Source: Brevibacillus centrosporus (GTDB lineage: Bacteria; Bacillota; Bacilli; Brevibacillales; Brevibacillaceae). Taken from it: DNA of 64,000 bases. Each line of letters opens with the position of its first letter. Positions within the stretch are counted from its first letter, which is position 1. Below the pieces are notes generated by a model, which was not told the origin of the DNA, ran no database searches, and saw nothing but the letters and a program-made list of their open reading frames with translations. The position numbers and the translations under genes are program-made. This document shows positions 8,157 to 15,840 of this stretch, one piece after another. The stretch covers positions 124,001 through 188,000 of the forward strand of contig NZ_RHHP01000001.1 in NCBI RefSeq assembly GCF_003710815.1, in the 5' to 3' direction.

Positions 8157-9503
8157 TTACACGGGCTGCTTTTGGTCTGTTAACGTTTGGTGAATGGCAT
8201 GCGCCGCTCGTCTGCCGTGGTTGGCTGCATCGACTACCATCGCATCGGTCTTCCCGCCTCCGAAAATAATGTCGCCCGCTGCGAACACTTTCGGGTTACT
8301 CGTCCGATAGGTGCCGTCCTCGACTTCGACGATGCCTTTGTTGTGCTCCAAATGAAACGCATCGATCAGAGGCACAAGCCGTTTCTGCCCGATTGCTTTG
8401 ACCACGAAATCGACTTCGATCACAAACTCACTGCCGGGAACAGGTACGGGGCGCTTTCTTCCTTTCGCATCCGGCTCGCCCAGCTCCATCCGGATCAGCT
8501 CCAGCCCTTTCACCGTGCCACCTTCCCCGATCACGCGGGACGGGGCCACCAGCCAACGGAATTCCACCTCATCCTGTTTGGCAAACTCATATTCGAACTG
8601 ATAACAGGACATTTCGTTCACGGTACGTCGGTAAAGGATCTGGACATTGTCGGCTCCCAGCCTCTTGGAACAGGTAGCCGCGTCGATCGCTGTATTGCCC
8701 GCGCCAATGACGACCACTTTCTTCCCGACCATTTTGTCCGTCAAGGCTTGGGTCTTCGTCTCTTCCACCAGCGTAATTGCGTCTAGCACGCCTTCCAGAT
8801 TTTCGCCCTCAATCTGCAGGTCAGGAACGTTTCCCATCCCTGCGGCAAGCAAAACGGAATCAAAGTTCGCAAGCAGTTCCTCGGCACTTACATCTATGCC
8901 GATCTGGGTATTCGTCTTGATCTCCACTCCAAGCTCTTCAATTTGCTCGACTTCCCACAAAGAGATTTCCTGGGGCAAACGGAAGGAGACGATCCCGTAC
9001 GTATTTAGCCCGCCTGCCTTTTCCTTCGCTTCATACACAGTAACCTGATACCCCAGCCGCGCAAGCTCCCGGGCGGCTGATAAGCCAGCCGGTCCCGCTC
9101 CGATGATAGCGACACTCTTTCCATTCGCTTCACCTTTTTGGAACAGATTCGCCTTGTTTTGGATGGCCCAGTCCGTTGCATGTCGCTGCAGCAGGCCGAT
9201 CATGATCGGCTTGGATGCATGATTCAGTACACAGGCGCCTTCGCAAAGCTCCTCTGTGGGACATACACGGGCGCAGCTTGCCCCTACTGGATTGGAATCC
9301 ATAATGGTGCGAGCCGAGCCAAACAAATTTCCTGTCGAGATCTTCTTGATAAACGAGGGAATATCGATGGAGGTGGGACAGGCCTTGATACAGGGGGCGT
9401 CATAACAATACAGGCACCGATTTGCTTCATCGATGGCTTCCTTCGGTTTTAAAGCAGGGACCACTTCTTTAAAGCTGCTCTGCAGATCATGCGGAACGCC
9501 CAT
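8157..9503 (-). CDS. preT: NAD-dependent dihydropyrimidine dehydrogenase, subunit PreT
   Basis: A 448-residue GltD-like flavoprotein that passes electrons between NAD(P)H and PreA. The N-terminus has the adrenodoxin-reductase-linked Fe-S helical domain with cysteine clusters CLYCYDAPCIKACP and CARVCPTEELCEGAC. Then comes an FAD-binding GAGPAGLSAARELARLG, a second dinucleotide motif GAGNTAIDAATCSKRLGA, and the C-terminal AAGDIIFGGGKTDAMVVDA that contacts FAD. AAGGAGG precedes ATG. It is the first gene of the operon, so the promoter is in the 200 bases upstream. A glutamate synthase small subunit would be similar, but adjacency to preA decides. Confidence 0.95.
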   Translation of the reverse strand: MGVPHDLQSSFKEVVPALKPKEAIDEANRCLYCYDAPCIKACPTSIDIPSFIKKISTGNLFGSARTIMDSNPVGASCARVCPTEELCEGACVLNHASKPIMIGLLQRHATDWAIQNKANLFQKGEANGKSVAIIGAGPAGLSAARELARLGYQVTVYEAKEKAGGLNTYGIVSFRLPQEISLWEVEQIEELGVEIKTNTQIGIDVSAEELLANFDSVLLAAGMGNVPDLQIEGENLEGVLDAITLVEETKTQALTDKMVGKKVVVIGAGNTAIDAATCSKRLGADNVQILYRRTVNEMSCYQFEYEFAKQDEVEFRWLVAPSRVIGEGGTVKGLELIRMELGEPDAKGRKRPVPVPGSEFVIEVDFVVKAIGQKRLVPLIDAFHLEHNKGIVEVEDGTYRTSNPKVFAAGDIIFGGGKTDAMVVDAANHGRRAAHAIHQTLTDQKQPV

Positions 9504-9552
9504 TTTTCACAACCTCCTTGCCCATTGTAATAAAAATAATGTGCTTGCTATT

Positions 9553-9653
9553 AATCAATGTGAGAATGAATGATTTTATGATTGTTACATTACCTTTCGA
9601 AATACAAACGGGACGCAATCATTCATGGACGCGTGGAATGATTGATTTCATTC
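9553..9653. promoter_or_regulatory. Promoter/operator region between preT and an unknown gene
   Basis: This intergenic stretch is rich in related repeats: ATGAATGATT (9566-9575) and its exact complement AATCATTCAT (9617-9626), the dyad GAATG-N8-CATTC (9636-9653), and AATGATTGATT (9637-9647), which differs by one base from AATCATTGATT in front of the pucR-like gene. They look like sites for a common regulator, plausibly the PucR-type protein at 24.7 kb. No convincing -35/-10 pair was fixed for either direction. Confidence 0.45.
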
Positions 9654-9704
9654 GCGAATAGGGATAAACAAACGAGATGGTTATGACAGTGAGGCGATCT
9701 ATCC

Positions 9705-10217
9705 ATGAAAGACTACGAGCAGCAAATGGCTCGCATACGAAATCAAATGGCTCAGCTGAACGAACAGCTGGTCCAGCTCGAAGCCGAGCATCTTGCCTTT
9801 TGCGAACAGCAGGAGCGTCGCTTGTCGTATCTCTCCTCAAGAGAGATTCTGGACATACTGGAAGCTCGTCATGGGCGAAATGGCAGCATGGCTACCATCA
9901 AGCGCTGGGCGGATAGCGGTAATCTAGGAGAGGTCATTGACGAACGCGAGGCTTTTCCTTTGCTGGCCAGCAAACAGGGAAACAAGCGATTCTTGTACCC
10001 GCGCGAAGAGGTTTTTCGATTTCTGCACGAGAAAGGGTTGTTTGAGCCTGCTTTCGATATATTGGATCGGGTCCGTCTCCGCTCTCCCTCTGGTCAAGTG
10101 GGAGCTTTGGTTACCTCTATCGAGAGAGATGGTGATCGCTTTACCTATCAAGTCCAACTAGAAGAAACGGGAGCTGTCCTGACAGCCATTGACGAGAACG
10201 ACTTGCTACTCCCGTAA
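9705..10217 (+). CDS. Unknown coiled-coil / winged-helix-like protein
   Basis: A 170-residue protein not recognised as a named family. Residues 1-40 are a heptad-patterned helix (QMARIRNQMAQLNEQLVQLE), probably a dimerising coiled coil. The middle, LSSREILDILEARHGRNGS then TIKRWADSGNL and NKRFLYPREEVFRFLHEKG, resembles an excisionase/MerR-like winged helix in which KRF-Y contacts DNA. The last 50 residues alternate strand-like segments and may be a small barrel. The stop is 9 bases before the next gene, which is ribbon-helix-helix-like, so the two probably act together. Divergent from preT. A role in regulating that operon is possible but not shown. Confidence 0.6.
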   Translation: MKDYEQQMARIRNQMAQLNEQLVQLEAEHLAFCEQQERRLSYLSSREILDILEARHGRNGSMATIKRWADSGNLGEVIDEREAFPLLASKQGNKRFLYPREEVFRFLHEKGLFEPAFDILDRVRLRSPSGQVGALVTSIERDGDRFTYQVQLEETGAVLTAIDENDLLLP

Positions 10218-10226
10218 GGAGGCCTT

Positions 10227-10625
10227 ATGGAACTGGCAGCGATTACTCTGGAAAACACGGTTCCTAATCAGGAATTATCGCGACGGATACGAGATTTCCA
10301 TAAAAAAAAGGGGCAGCCCCTCGCCATTCGGTTTAGCGAGGAACTGACCCATATCATTTTGGAAGCACCCTGCCTCTACGTTCCTGCTCCACAGCAGCTA
10401 GATGACAAAGCCATCGTGGACGGACAAGTACGAAAAAGTGCTGATTACTTTGAAATTCATCCGAAAAGCAAGGGCAAAACGATCAACCTGCATCTGGACT
10501 CCGAGCTGGTAGCAGAATTGGAAATGATTCGATCGCGCGTAAGCAGCAAAACCCAGTCAGAGGTCATTCGGGAGCTGTTTATCCGCGGTATGCGCTCCTA
10601 TCTGAGAGAGGAGGAAGAAACATAG
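10227..10625 (+). CDS. Unknown protein with C-terminal ribbon-helix-helix-like domain
   Basis: A 132-residue protein starting with ATG after GTAAGGAGG, 9 bases behind the previous gene, so co-translated with it. The N-terminal 75 residues are unassigned. The C-terminus, INLHLDSELVAELEMI then SEVIRELFIRGMRSYL, has the strand-helix-turn-helix pattern of CopG/MetJ-type repressors: an alternating polar strand, then two helices with TQSEVIRE as the cap. A dimeric DNA-binding or partner-binding role is inferred. There is no toxin-like neighbour of recognisable family, so a toxin-antitoxin pair is not claimed. Confidence 0.6.
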   Translation: MELAAITLENTVPNQELSRRIRDFHKKKGQPLAIRFSEELTHIILEAPCLYVPAPQQLDDKAIVDGQVRKSADYFEIHPKSKGKTINLHLDSELVAELEMIRSRVSSKTQSEVIRELFIRGMRSYLREEEET

Positions 10626-10649
10626 TCTGTCAGGAAGGCTCTCCGGCAC

Positions 10650-11846
10650 TCACGCCATTTGTGTTGTCGTCAGCTCGTATTCGTAGCTGCTCCGATACAA
10701 CTGGACAATCTCTTCGTGCGTGGGCACGAGCGGATTGTTTGCAGGACTTCCACTCGCGAGCGCATCCGCTGCCATTTTGGGCAATGCAGCTTCAAATGCT
10801 TCTTTATCGATTCCCCACTTCTTCAGGTTGGGGATGTGCAGTCGTTTGCACAGCTGCTTCATCTCTACGATAGTATTCTCAGCCGCTTCTGAGACAGATT
10901 GGCTTTTCCACTCGGGATGCAGCATATGTCCGATGCTTGCTAGTTTTTCGATGGCACTCTCTTTTGTATAATTCAGCACGACGGGCAGCAGCATTGCATT
11001 GGAGATGCCATGCGGTACGTGAAAGAGCGCACCAATGGGTCGGGACATTCCGTGAACCAACGTAACAGAAGCATTTGAAAAGGCTGCGCCAGCCAGCATG
11101 GAGCCCAGCGCGACCTTTTCTCTGGCCTCCATGTCCTGCCCATCCTGATAGCTGCGCAGCAAATGGCGGATGATCAGCTCCATAGCCTTGAGCGCGAGCA
11201 TATCAGTCACGGGCTGAGACTTGCGGGAAAGATAAGCCTCAACCGCGTGGCACAGGGCATCAATCCCCGTAGCGGCTGTCACAGCTGGTGGGCACGATAA
11301 GGTCAAAACAGGATCGACGATGGCGACGACAGGTAAAAGCTCTGGCTGTGATATCATCATCTTTACTTGCGTCTTTGTATTGATGATCACCGTGACTTTG
11401 GTCACTTCCGAACCTGTTCCTGCTGTTGTCGGGCATGCGATCAGCGGGAGAGGCTTTGCGGAAAATGGTTTCTGTCCTCCCATATAATCCCCGATGTACC
11501 CTTCGTTCGTCGCCATGCATGCAACTGCTTTTGCTGTGTCGATGCAGCTCCCTCCCCCGACAGCCACAATCACGTCACAGCCTTCCTGCTGGCAGACCGC
11601 GAGTGCTTCCTCCACATGGATGTCGGTCGGCTCTGTTTCAATTCCCGTATAGGTGGCGTAGGCCAAGCCCTGTTCCGCTACATACGTCTCGCAAAGGGCC
11701 ACATTTCCCACTTTCTCCATGATCGGATCACTGATGATCAATACCTTTGCTCCCAGCTGTGCTGCCTGTATGCCGACCTGTGAAAACGAGTCTCGACCGT
11801 AGATGATTTTTCCTGGCATCAGCAGCTGATAATATCCCTCGAACAA
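10650..11846 (-). CDS. Iron-containing (group III) alcohol dehydrogenase
   Basis: A 398-residue NAD(P)-dependent dehydrogenase of the Fe-ADH family. It shows VGGGSCIDTAKAVA (cofactor binding), CPTTAGTGSEVT, and metal-ligand blocks GIDALCHAVEAYLS, HGMSRPIGALFHVPHG. The frame stays open for 38 more codons upstream to 11960, but that extension is basic and unlike the family; the TTG at 11846 is preceded by GAGGTGGG at 6 bases and leads straight into the family start (FEGYYQLLMPGKIIYG). Substrate cannot be read. Placed next to pyrimidine breakdown, a semialdehyde or hydroxy acid such as malonate semialdehyde/3-hydroxypropionate is one possibility. Divergent from the MHS symporter. Confidence 0.85.
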   Translation of the reverse strand: MFEGYYQLLMPGKIIYGRDSFSQVGIQAAQLGAKVLIISDPIMEKVGNVALCETYVAEQGLAYATYTGIETEPTDIHVEEALAVCQQEGCDVIVAVGGGSCIDTAKAVACMATNEGYIGDYMGGQKPFSAKPLPLIACPTTAGTGSEVTKVTVIINTKTQVKMMISQPELLPVVAIVDPVLTLSCPPAVTAATGIDALCHAVEAYLSRKSQPVTDMLALKAMELIIRHLLRSYQDGQDMEAREKVALGSMLAGAAFSNASVTLVHGMSRPIGALFHVPHGISNAMLLPVVLNYTKESAIEKLASIGHMLHPEWKSQSVSEAAENTIVEMKQLCKRLHIPNLKKWGIDKEAFEAALPKMAADALASGSPANNPLVPTHEEIVQLYRSSYEYELTTTQMA

Positions 11847-11954
11847 AAGCCCCACCTCACTTTTGGCATGATTGGTATCCTTTCCTTTTCTCGCGAGATC
11901 TCCGAAATGCCTTCTGTATTTATAAAATATTGCGAATTTCATTTCTATTCCGCC

Positions 11955-11965
11955 AATCAATCCTT
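11955..11965. promoter_or_regulatory. Possible PucR-like site between Fe-ADH and MHS symporter genes
   Basis: AATCAATCCTT, read on the minus strand as AAGGATTGATT, matches 9 of 11 bases of the AATCATTGATT motif found in front of the pucR-like gene. It sits in the divergent promoter region. Short AT-rich motifs recur by chance, so this is weak. Confidence 0.25.
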
Positions 11966-12062
11966 ATAGAGCACACTTTCTGGAAAAAAACCGAGTAAAA
12001 GAACGGGAGCTTCGGTCATACTAACACTACTTATTGCGGCTTCTCACCAGGAGGTTGACAGA

Positions 12063-13376
12063 ATGACTCTCACCGAAGAACAAAAACAGTCCAGACGCAT
12101 CACGGCAAATATTTTCAAGGGCTCGCTGGGTAACCTTATCGAGTGGTATGACTGGTACGTCTATTCTGCCTTCGCCGTCTACTTTTCGGAGGAGTTTTTC
12201 CCAAAAGGCGATCCGACCAGCCAGTTGCTCAATACTGCGGCTATTTTTGCGGTAGGCTTCCTTATGCGTCCAATCGGCAGCCTTCTTATGGGGCAATACG
12301 CGGACAGGCGAGGGAGAAGAGCAGCGTTGACACTTTCCATCACGGTTATGGCCGGCGGCTCGCTCATCATCGCCGTGACGCCGAGCTATGCCACCATCGG
12401 CATGCTCTCCCCAATCATCCTCGTACTGGCCCGCTTGCTGCAGGGGCTCTCTTTGGGGGGCGAATACGGCACATCTGCTACTTATTTGTCGGAAATGGCT
12501 AGCAGCGGGCGCCGTGGATTTTACTCAAGCTTCCAATACGTTACATTGGTAGCTGGTCAAATGGTTGCGCTTGGCGTGCAAATCATTCTCCAGCTCATGC
12601 TAAGTGAAGAGGCGATGATTTCATGGGGGTGGCGAATTCCTTTTGTGATCGGTGCCACGGGAGCATTAGTTGTGCTATGGCTGCGCCGTTCCATGGACGA
12701 GTCCGAGCAATTTACCAAAATGGGGTCCGAAAGCAAGAAAAAAGCGGGTACACTTCAAGCACTCATGCAATATCCCAAAGCTGTGTTCACGGTCGTAGGG
12801 CTGACGCTTGGCGGGACTGTTGCTTTCTACACGTACACGACTTACCTGCAGAAATTCATGGTCAATACAGTCGGACTCGACAAAAAAGCCGTGAGTTGGA
12901 TCAACTTTATCGCCCTGCTCATTTTTGCCCTGATTCAGCCGCTCGCAGGCTCACTCTCAGACCGGATCGGAAGACGCCCTTTGCTGCTTAGCTTTGGTAT
13001 TTTCGGAACCCTGCTCACGGTTCCGCTGTTTCTCCTGATGGAAGGCGCGCACAATTCCATCGTTGCCTTCCTGCTCATGCTCTTGGGGCTGATCATCATA
13101 ACAGGCTATACCTCGATAAACGCCGTCGTGAAGGCAGAGCTCTTTCCTACTGAAATTCGTGCGCTGGGTGTGGGCTTCCCCTATTCGCTCACCGTCGCCA
13201 TCTTTGGTGGGACAGCCGAGTTTGTTGCGCTTTGGCTGAAAAGCATCGGGATCGAGTCACTCTTTTATTATTACGTGTCCCTCTGCATTTTCATTAGTCT
13301 CATTGCGTATTGGCGCATGGGGGAGTCTTCGAAAACCTCCAGAATCGAAGCAGAGCTGAAGCACGGCAAGTCTTGA
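12063..13376 (+). CDS. MFS transporter, metabolite:H+ symporter (MHS) family
   Basis: A 437-residue twelve-helix proton symporter of the MHS subfamily (KgtP, ProP, ShiA relatives). Diagnostic features are GSLGNLIEWYDWYVYSAF at the start, the loop motif GQYADRRGRRAAL between helices 2 and 3, LQGLSLGGEYGTSATYLSE in helix 4, and a second loop GSLSDRIGRRPLLL. AGGAGG lies 8 bases before the ATG. The substrate is probably a carboxylate, dicarboxylate or similar metabolite; alpha-ketoglutarate-type is one guess. Divergent from the Fe-ADH gene, with which it may share regulation. A strong terminator follows. Confidence 0.88.
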   Translation: MTLTEEQKQSRRITANIFKGSLGNLIEWYDWYVYSAFAVYFSEEFFPKGDPTSQLLNTAAIFAVGFLMRPIGSLLMGQYADRRGRRAALTLSITVMAGGSLIIAVTPSYATIGMLSPIILVLARLLQGLSLGGEYGTSATYLSEMASSGRRGFYSSFQYVTLVAGQMVALGVQIILQLMLSEEAMISWGWRIPFVIGATGALVVLWLRRSMDESEQFTKMGSESKKKAGTLQALMQYPKAVFTVVGLTLGGTVAFYTYTTYLQKFMVNTVGLDKKAVSWINFIALLIFALIQPLAGSLSDRIGRRPLLLSFGIFGTLLTVPLFLLMEGAHNSIVAFLLMLLGLIIITGYTSINAVVKAELFPTEIRALGVGFPYSLTVAIFGGTAEFVALWLKSIGIESLFYYYVSLCIFISLIAYWRMGESSKTSRIEAELKHGKS

Positions 13377-13400
13377 ACGCAGGCCGCACTCAGACGTACA

Positions 13401-13447
13401 AAAAAGCCAATCCGTTCACACAGCAGCTGTGGATCGGATTGGCTTTT
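13401..13447. terminator. Bidirectional intrinsic terminator
   Basis: AAAAAGCCAATCCG (13401-13414) pairs with CGGATTGGCTTTT (13435-13447). It separates the convergent MHS symporter and aldo/keto reductase genes. Confidence 0.85.
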
Positions 13448-13459
13448 GGATGGAAAGAT

Positions 13460-14395
13460 TTACGCCTGGAAAATCTGATGGATTCGCTCGATTTCTTCTG
13501 CGGTTAAATGAACATCCAGCGTCTTCAACGTATTGGTGACTTGCTCCGGCTTTTTCGCCCCTGGAATCAAGGCATCGATCCCATCGACAGTCAAATACCA
13601 AGCGAGGACGACATGTGCGACTTCCGCGCCTTTGGCATTCGCGATTTCCCTGACTTGCTCGACCTTCTCCAGGTTACGGGCAAACGGCTCCCCTTGGAAC
13701 ATCGGATTGCGGCTTCTGCCATCGACGAAGGTGGTATCTCTCGTATATTTTCCTCCCAGCAAGCCTGCAGCCAGAGGGAAATAAGGGACAAAGGAGATTC
13801 CTTTATCTACGCAATAAGGCAAGATTTCCTTTTCGACCTCACGCTTGAACAGGTTGTACTCGGATTGAAGAACGTCCACATAGCCATCTGCATTTGCTTG
13901 CCGCAGCTGGTCGATCGTAAAGTTGGATACGCCGATTGCACGGATTTTCCCCGCTTCTTTCAGCTTCGCCAATGCGCCAACCGCTTCGTCTTTTGGCGTG
14001 GTTTCATCTGGAAAATGTATGTAGTACAGATCGATATAGTCCGTCTGCAGACGACGCAGACTGTTTTCCACACTCTCCTGCAAGAACACTGGAGAATTAT
14101 CTACGACAACTTTGCCGTCTACGAATTTATGCGCACCCTTCGTCGCGATGACGACATCTTGACGGTTGCCTTTTTCTTTGATGACCTCGCCAATCAGTTC
14201 CTCCGAGCGACCTGGCCCGTAAATAAAAGCCGTATCGAGAAATTGAATTCCGTTTTCAAAAGCTGCTCGAACGACCTCTCTGCCTGTCTCATCACTGAGG
14301 TTCGGATAAATATTGTGGCCACCTACCGCATTCGTTCCCAGTCCAATTGGGTTGACGTACAAATCCGTTTTCCCGATTCGTGTTTTTTGGGTCAT
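13460..14395 (-). CDS. Aldo/keto reductase (IolS/YccK-like)
   Basis: A 311-residue NADPH-dependent TIM-barrel oxidoreductase. The catalytic tetrad is visible: Asp and Tyr in [15 protein letters not shown], Lys in VIATKGAHK, His in [18 protein letters not shown] and the late AHVVLAWYL and [13 protein letters not shown] segments are typical of the IolS-like subgroup. AAGGAGCGG precedes the ATG by about 12 bases. It stands alone between a terminator and a decayed locus, so the substrate is open; broad carbonyl reduction is usual for the family. Confidence 0.9.
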   Translation of the reverse strand: MTQKTRIGKTDLYVNPIGLGTNAVGGHNIYPNLSDETGREVVRAAFENGIQFLDTAFIYGPGRSEELIGEVIKEKGNRQDVVIATKGAHKFVDGKVVVDNSPVFLQESVENSLRRLQTDYIDLYYIHFPDETTPKDEAVGALAKLKEAGKIRAIGVSNFTIDQLRQANADGYVDVLQSEYNLFKREVEKEILPYCVDKGISFVPYFPLAAGLLGGKYTRDTTFVDGRSRNPMFQGEPFARNLEKVEQVREIANAKGAEVAHVVLAWYLTVDGIDALIPGAKKPEQVTNTLKTLDVHLTAEEIERIHQIFQA

Positions 14396-14533
14396 GATAA
14401 CGATCCGCTCCTTTGGCTTTTCCGATTTGTTCGTCTTATTCTGATTGTACAGATGGGAGAAGTGAGTAATTTATCAAGAAAATTATACCAGTTTCCAAAT
14501 AGAGTGTCTAATTCTCGGGTGTATGCTCACATT

Positions 14534-14563
14534 AGAAGATCCGTTGCTAGAAGATCCGTTGCT
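14534..14563. repeat. Tandem duplication of 15 bases
   Basis: AGAAGATCCGTTGCT occurs twice without a gap (14534-14548 and 14549-14563), exactly at the point where the leftward binding-protein reading frame ends. It looks like a slippage or end-joining scar at a deletion boundary. The remaining bases of 14396-14533 show no gene. Confidence 0.8.
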
Positions 14564-14918
14564 AATCGGTTTTAGTGCTTCCGCATCCGACCTCCTCGGG
14601 AATTCCATTCACGTACATGTCCTTGGCTGCCGCGTATGGTTTCACGCCGAGAATATGCATTTCTTCCAATCCTTCGACGGACAGGACTGCGATTTTTTTT
14701 GGCTTCTCAGGTACCTGATACTCCTTGCCCAAGTAAGTAATCGGTTTGCTGGCAGACGCACTCGATGAAGGCGCAGCTGCTTCGCTCTTTCCGTTTGTTT
14801 GATTCCGTCCATTGCTCTCCGCCTGGCTGCCGCAGTCCGTTGCCATGAGAGAGAACAACAATAGGAGTGTGGCGATTCCACCTGCTATCTTCTTCCCTGT
14901 AATCTTCCTCTCGCTCAA
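14562..14918 (-). pseudogene. Truncated iron-siderophore ABC transporter binding protein
   Basis: Only 118 codons remain of a gene that usually encodes about 310-330 residues. A lipoprotein-like signal (GGIATLLLLFSLMATDCGS) is followed by a Ser/Ala-rich linker and the beginning of the periplasmic-binding fold: ITYLGKEYQVPEKPKKIAVLSVEGLEEMHILGVKPYAAAKD. After NGIPEEVG the homology stops and the frame ends at TAG. The TTG start has only a weak ribosome site. An Asp stands at -1 of the lipobox cysteine, which is unusual and may be another sign of decay. A Fur box lies 19 bases upstream. The family call is firm; being non-functional follows from the missing two-thirds. Confidence 0.8.
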
Positions 14919-14936
14919 AGGTCTTTCTGCCGTAAA

Positions 14937-14951
14937 TGATAATCATTATCG
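14937..14951. promoter_or_regulatory. Fur box
   Basis: TGATAATCATTATCG matches the Bacillus 7-1-7 Fur consensus TGATAATNATTATCA at all defined bases but the last. It lies just upstream of the truncated siderophore-binding-protein frame, as expected for an iron-repressed uptake gene. Confidence 0.85.
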
Positions 14952-15050
14952 ACTGAAATGATAGCATACGCCTCGAATACCCATCCATGATAAAAAGTGA
15001 CCTTCGATTTATGAAAATATGATGCCTCCGAAAATTGCCTCATCCAACGG

Positions 15051-15076
15051 AAAAAAGCCTGGCAAATGCCAAGCTT
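15051..15076 (-). terminator. Intrinsic terminator of the decayed AraC/binding-protein gene
   Basis: On the minus strand AAGCTTGGCA-TT-TGCCAGGCTT is followed by TTTTTT-like bases (A-tract 15051-15056 on the plus strand). The hairpin (15055-15076) contains one bulged base. Confidence 0.7.
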
Positions 15077-15114
15077 CCTCTTGATTCTTTTCCTTTATCC
15101 TGTGAGCTGCTCCA

Positions 15115-15783
15115 TCACTTTCCCCAAACTGACTCTGTCGTATCGATCTTTTGTTCCAGCAGCCGCTTTGCGAGTGCGATCTTTTCGTCAAAACGCCCCA
15201 GCCATTCCTTCGCTTTCCCAACAGCATTGACAAGCTCGGCGATCAGTATAAATTGATCCCGCCAGCTTAGCGATGACAAGGAGATCGCTACGGTCGGGGC
15301 AATCCTTCTCAGCTCGTTTAGATCCTCATAGGAGTCGTAGCACAGGACCAAATCAGGCGATGCCTTCGCGATCAGCTTGTTGTAATGAAAAGTGAGGAGA
15401 TCCACTGTCTGGACGTCTGCTCCCTCTAGCTGGCTGCGAAAATGCCGCTGGATAAATGGATTGATCTTTGCGATGATCGGAGTGACACCCAAAGCGAGCA
15501 AGCAGCCTGTGTAATTCGCATACACATGGAAGGAAAGCTCGTAAAAGCTGCACCCTTGCTGAGTATCACTGCTCGTATAGAGGAGTTCCGTGCCTGGATT
15601 GCAAAAGAATACCTTTCCGCTTTGATCCAGTGCATAGCGCTTTTCCCCGATACGCCATTCTCCCTTTCCACCGATCGTGACCAGGATGGCCTGGCAATCA
15701 AACGTCCTTTATTCCAATAGATCAGAAGGACGGAATTTCACGATATCGATTTACTCCAAGGGAAACATCTGTTGGTCGAGCAT
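15115..15783 (-). pseudogene. Broken AraC-family regulator fused to a siderophore-binding domain (Btr-like)
   Basis: Read leftward from ATG 15783 in one frame, the sequence gives MLDQQMFPLE, an in-frame TAA, IDIVKFRPSDLLE, a second in-frame TAA, then an intact cupin-like N-terminal domain (AILVTIGGKGEWRIGEKRY, GKVFFCNPGTELLYTS). After FHVYANYTG it jumps directly to a binding-protein domain (CLLALGVTPIIAKINPFIQ, then SPDLVLCYDSYEDLNELRRIAP). The AraC helix-turn-helix domain expected between them is absent and the C-terminus is short. Such AraC-binding-protein fusions are known activators of siderophore uptake (Btr in B. subtilis). Two nonsense codons plus a large internal deletion make this a pseudogene. 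The next 57 bases up to 15840 hold nothing evident. Confidence 0.75.
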
Positions 15784-15840
15784 AGCAGTAACCCTCTTTC
15801 ACTTGCATCGGCAGTCTCTCGTTCTCGCCCTAGGCTTTCT

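Noticed and set aside
10227..10625. Toxin-antitoxin reading of the ribbon-helix-helix-like gene
   Set aside because: The partner gene is not a recognisable toxin and is itself DNA-binding-like, so the label was not used.
15426..15701. 91-codon minus-strand frame inside the AraC remnant
   Set aside because: The neighbouring frame carries the clear cupin and binding-protein homology; this one is out of frame with it.
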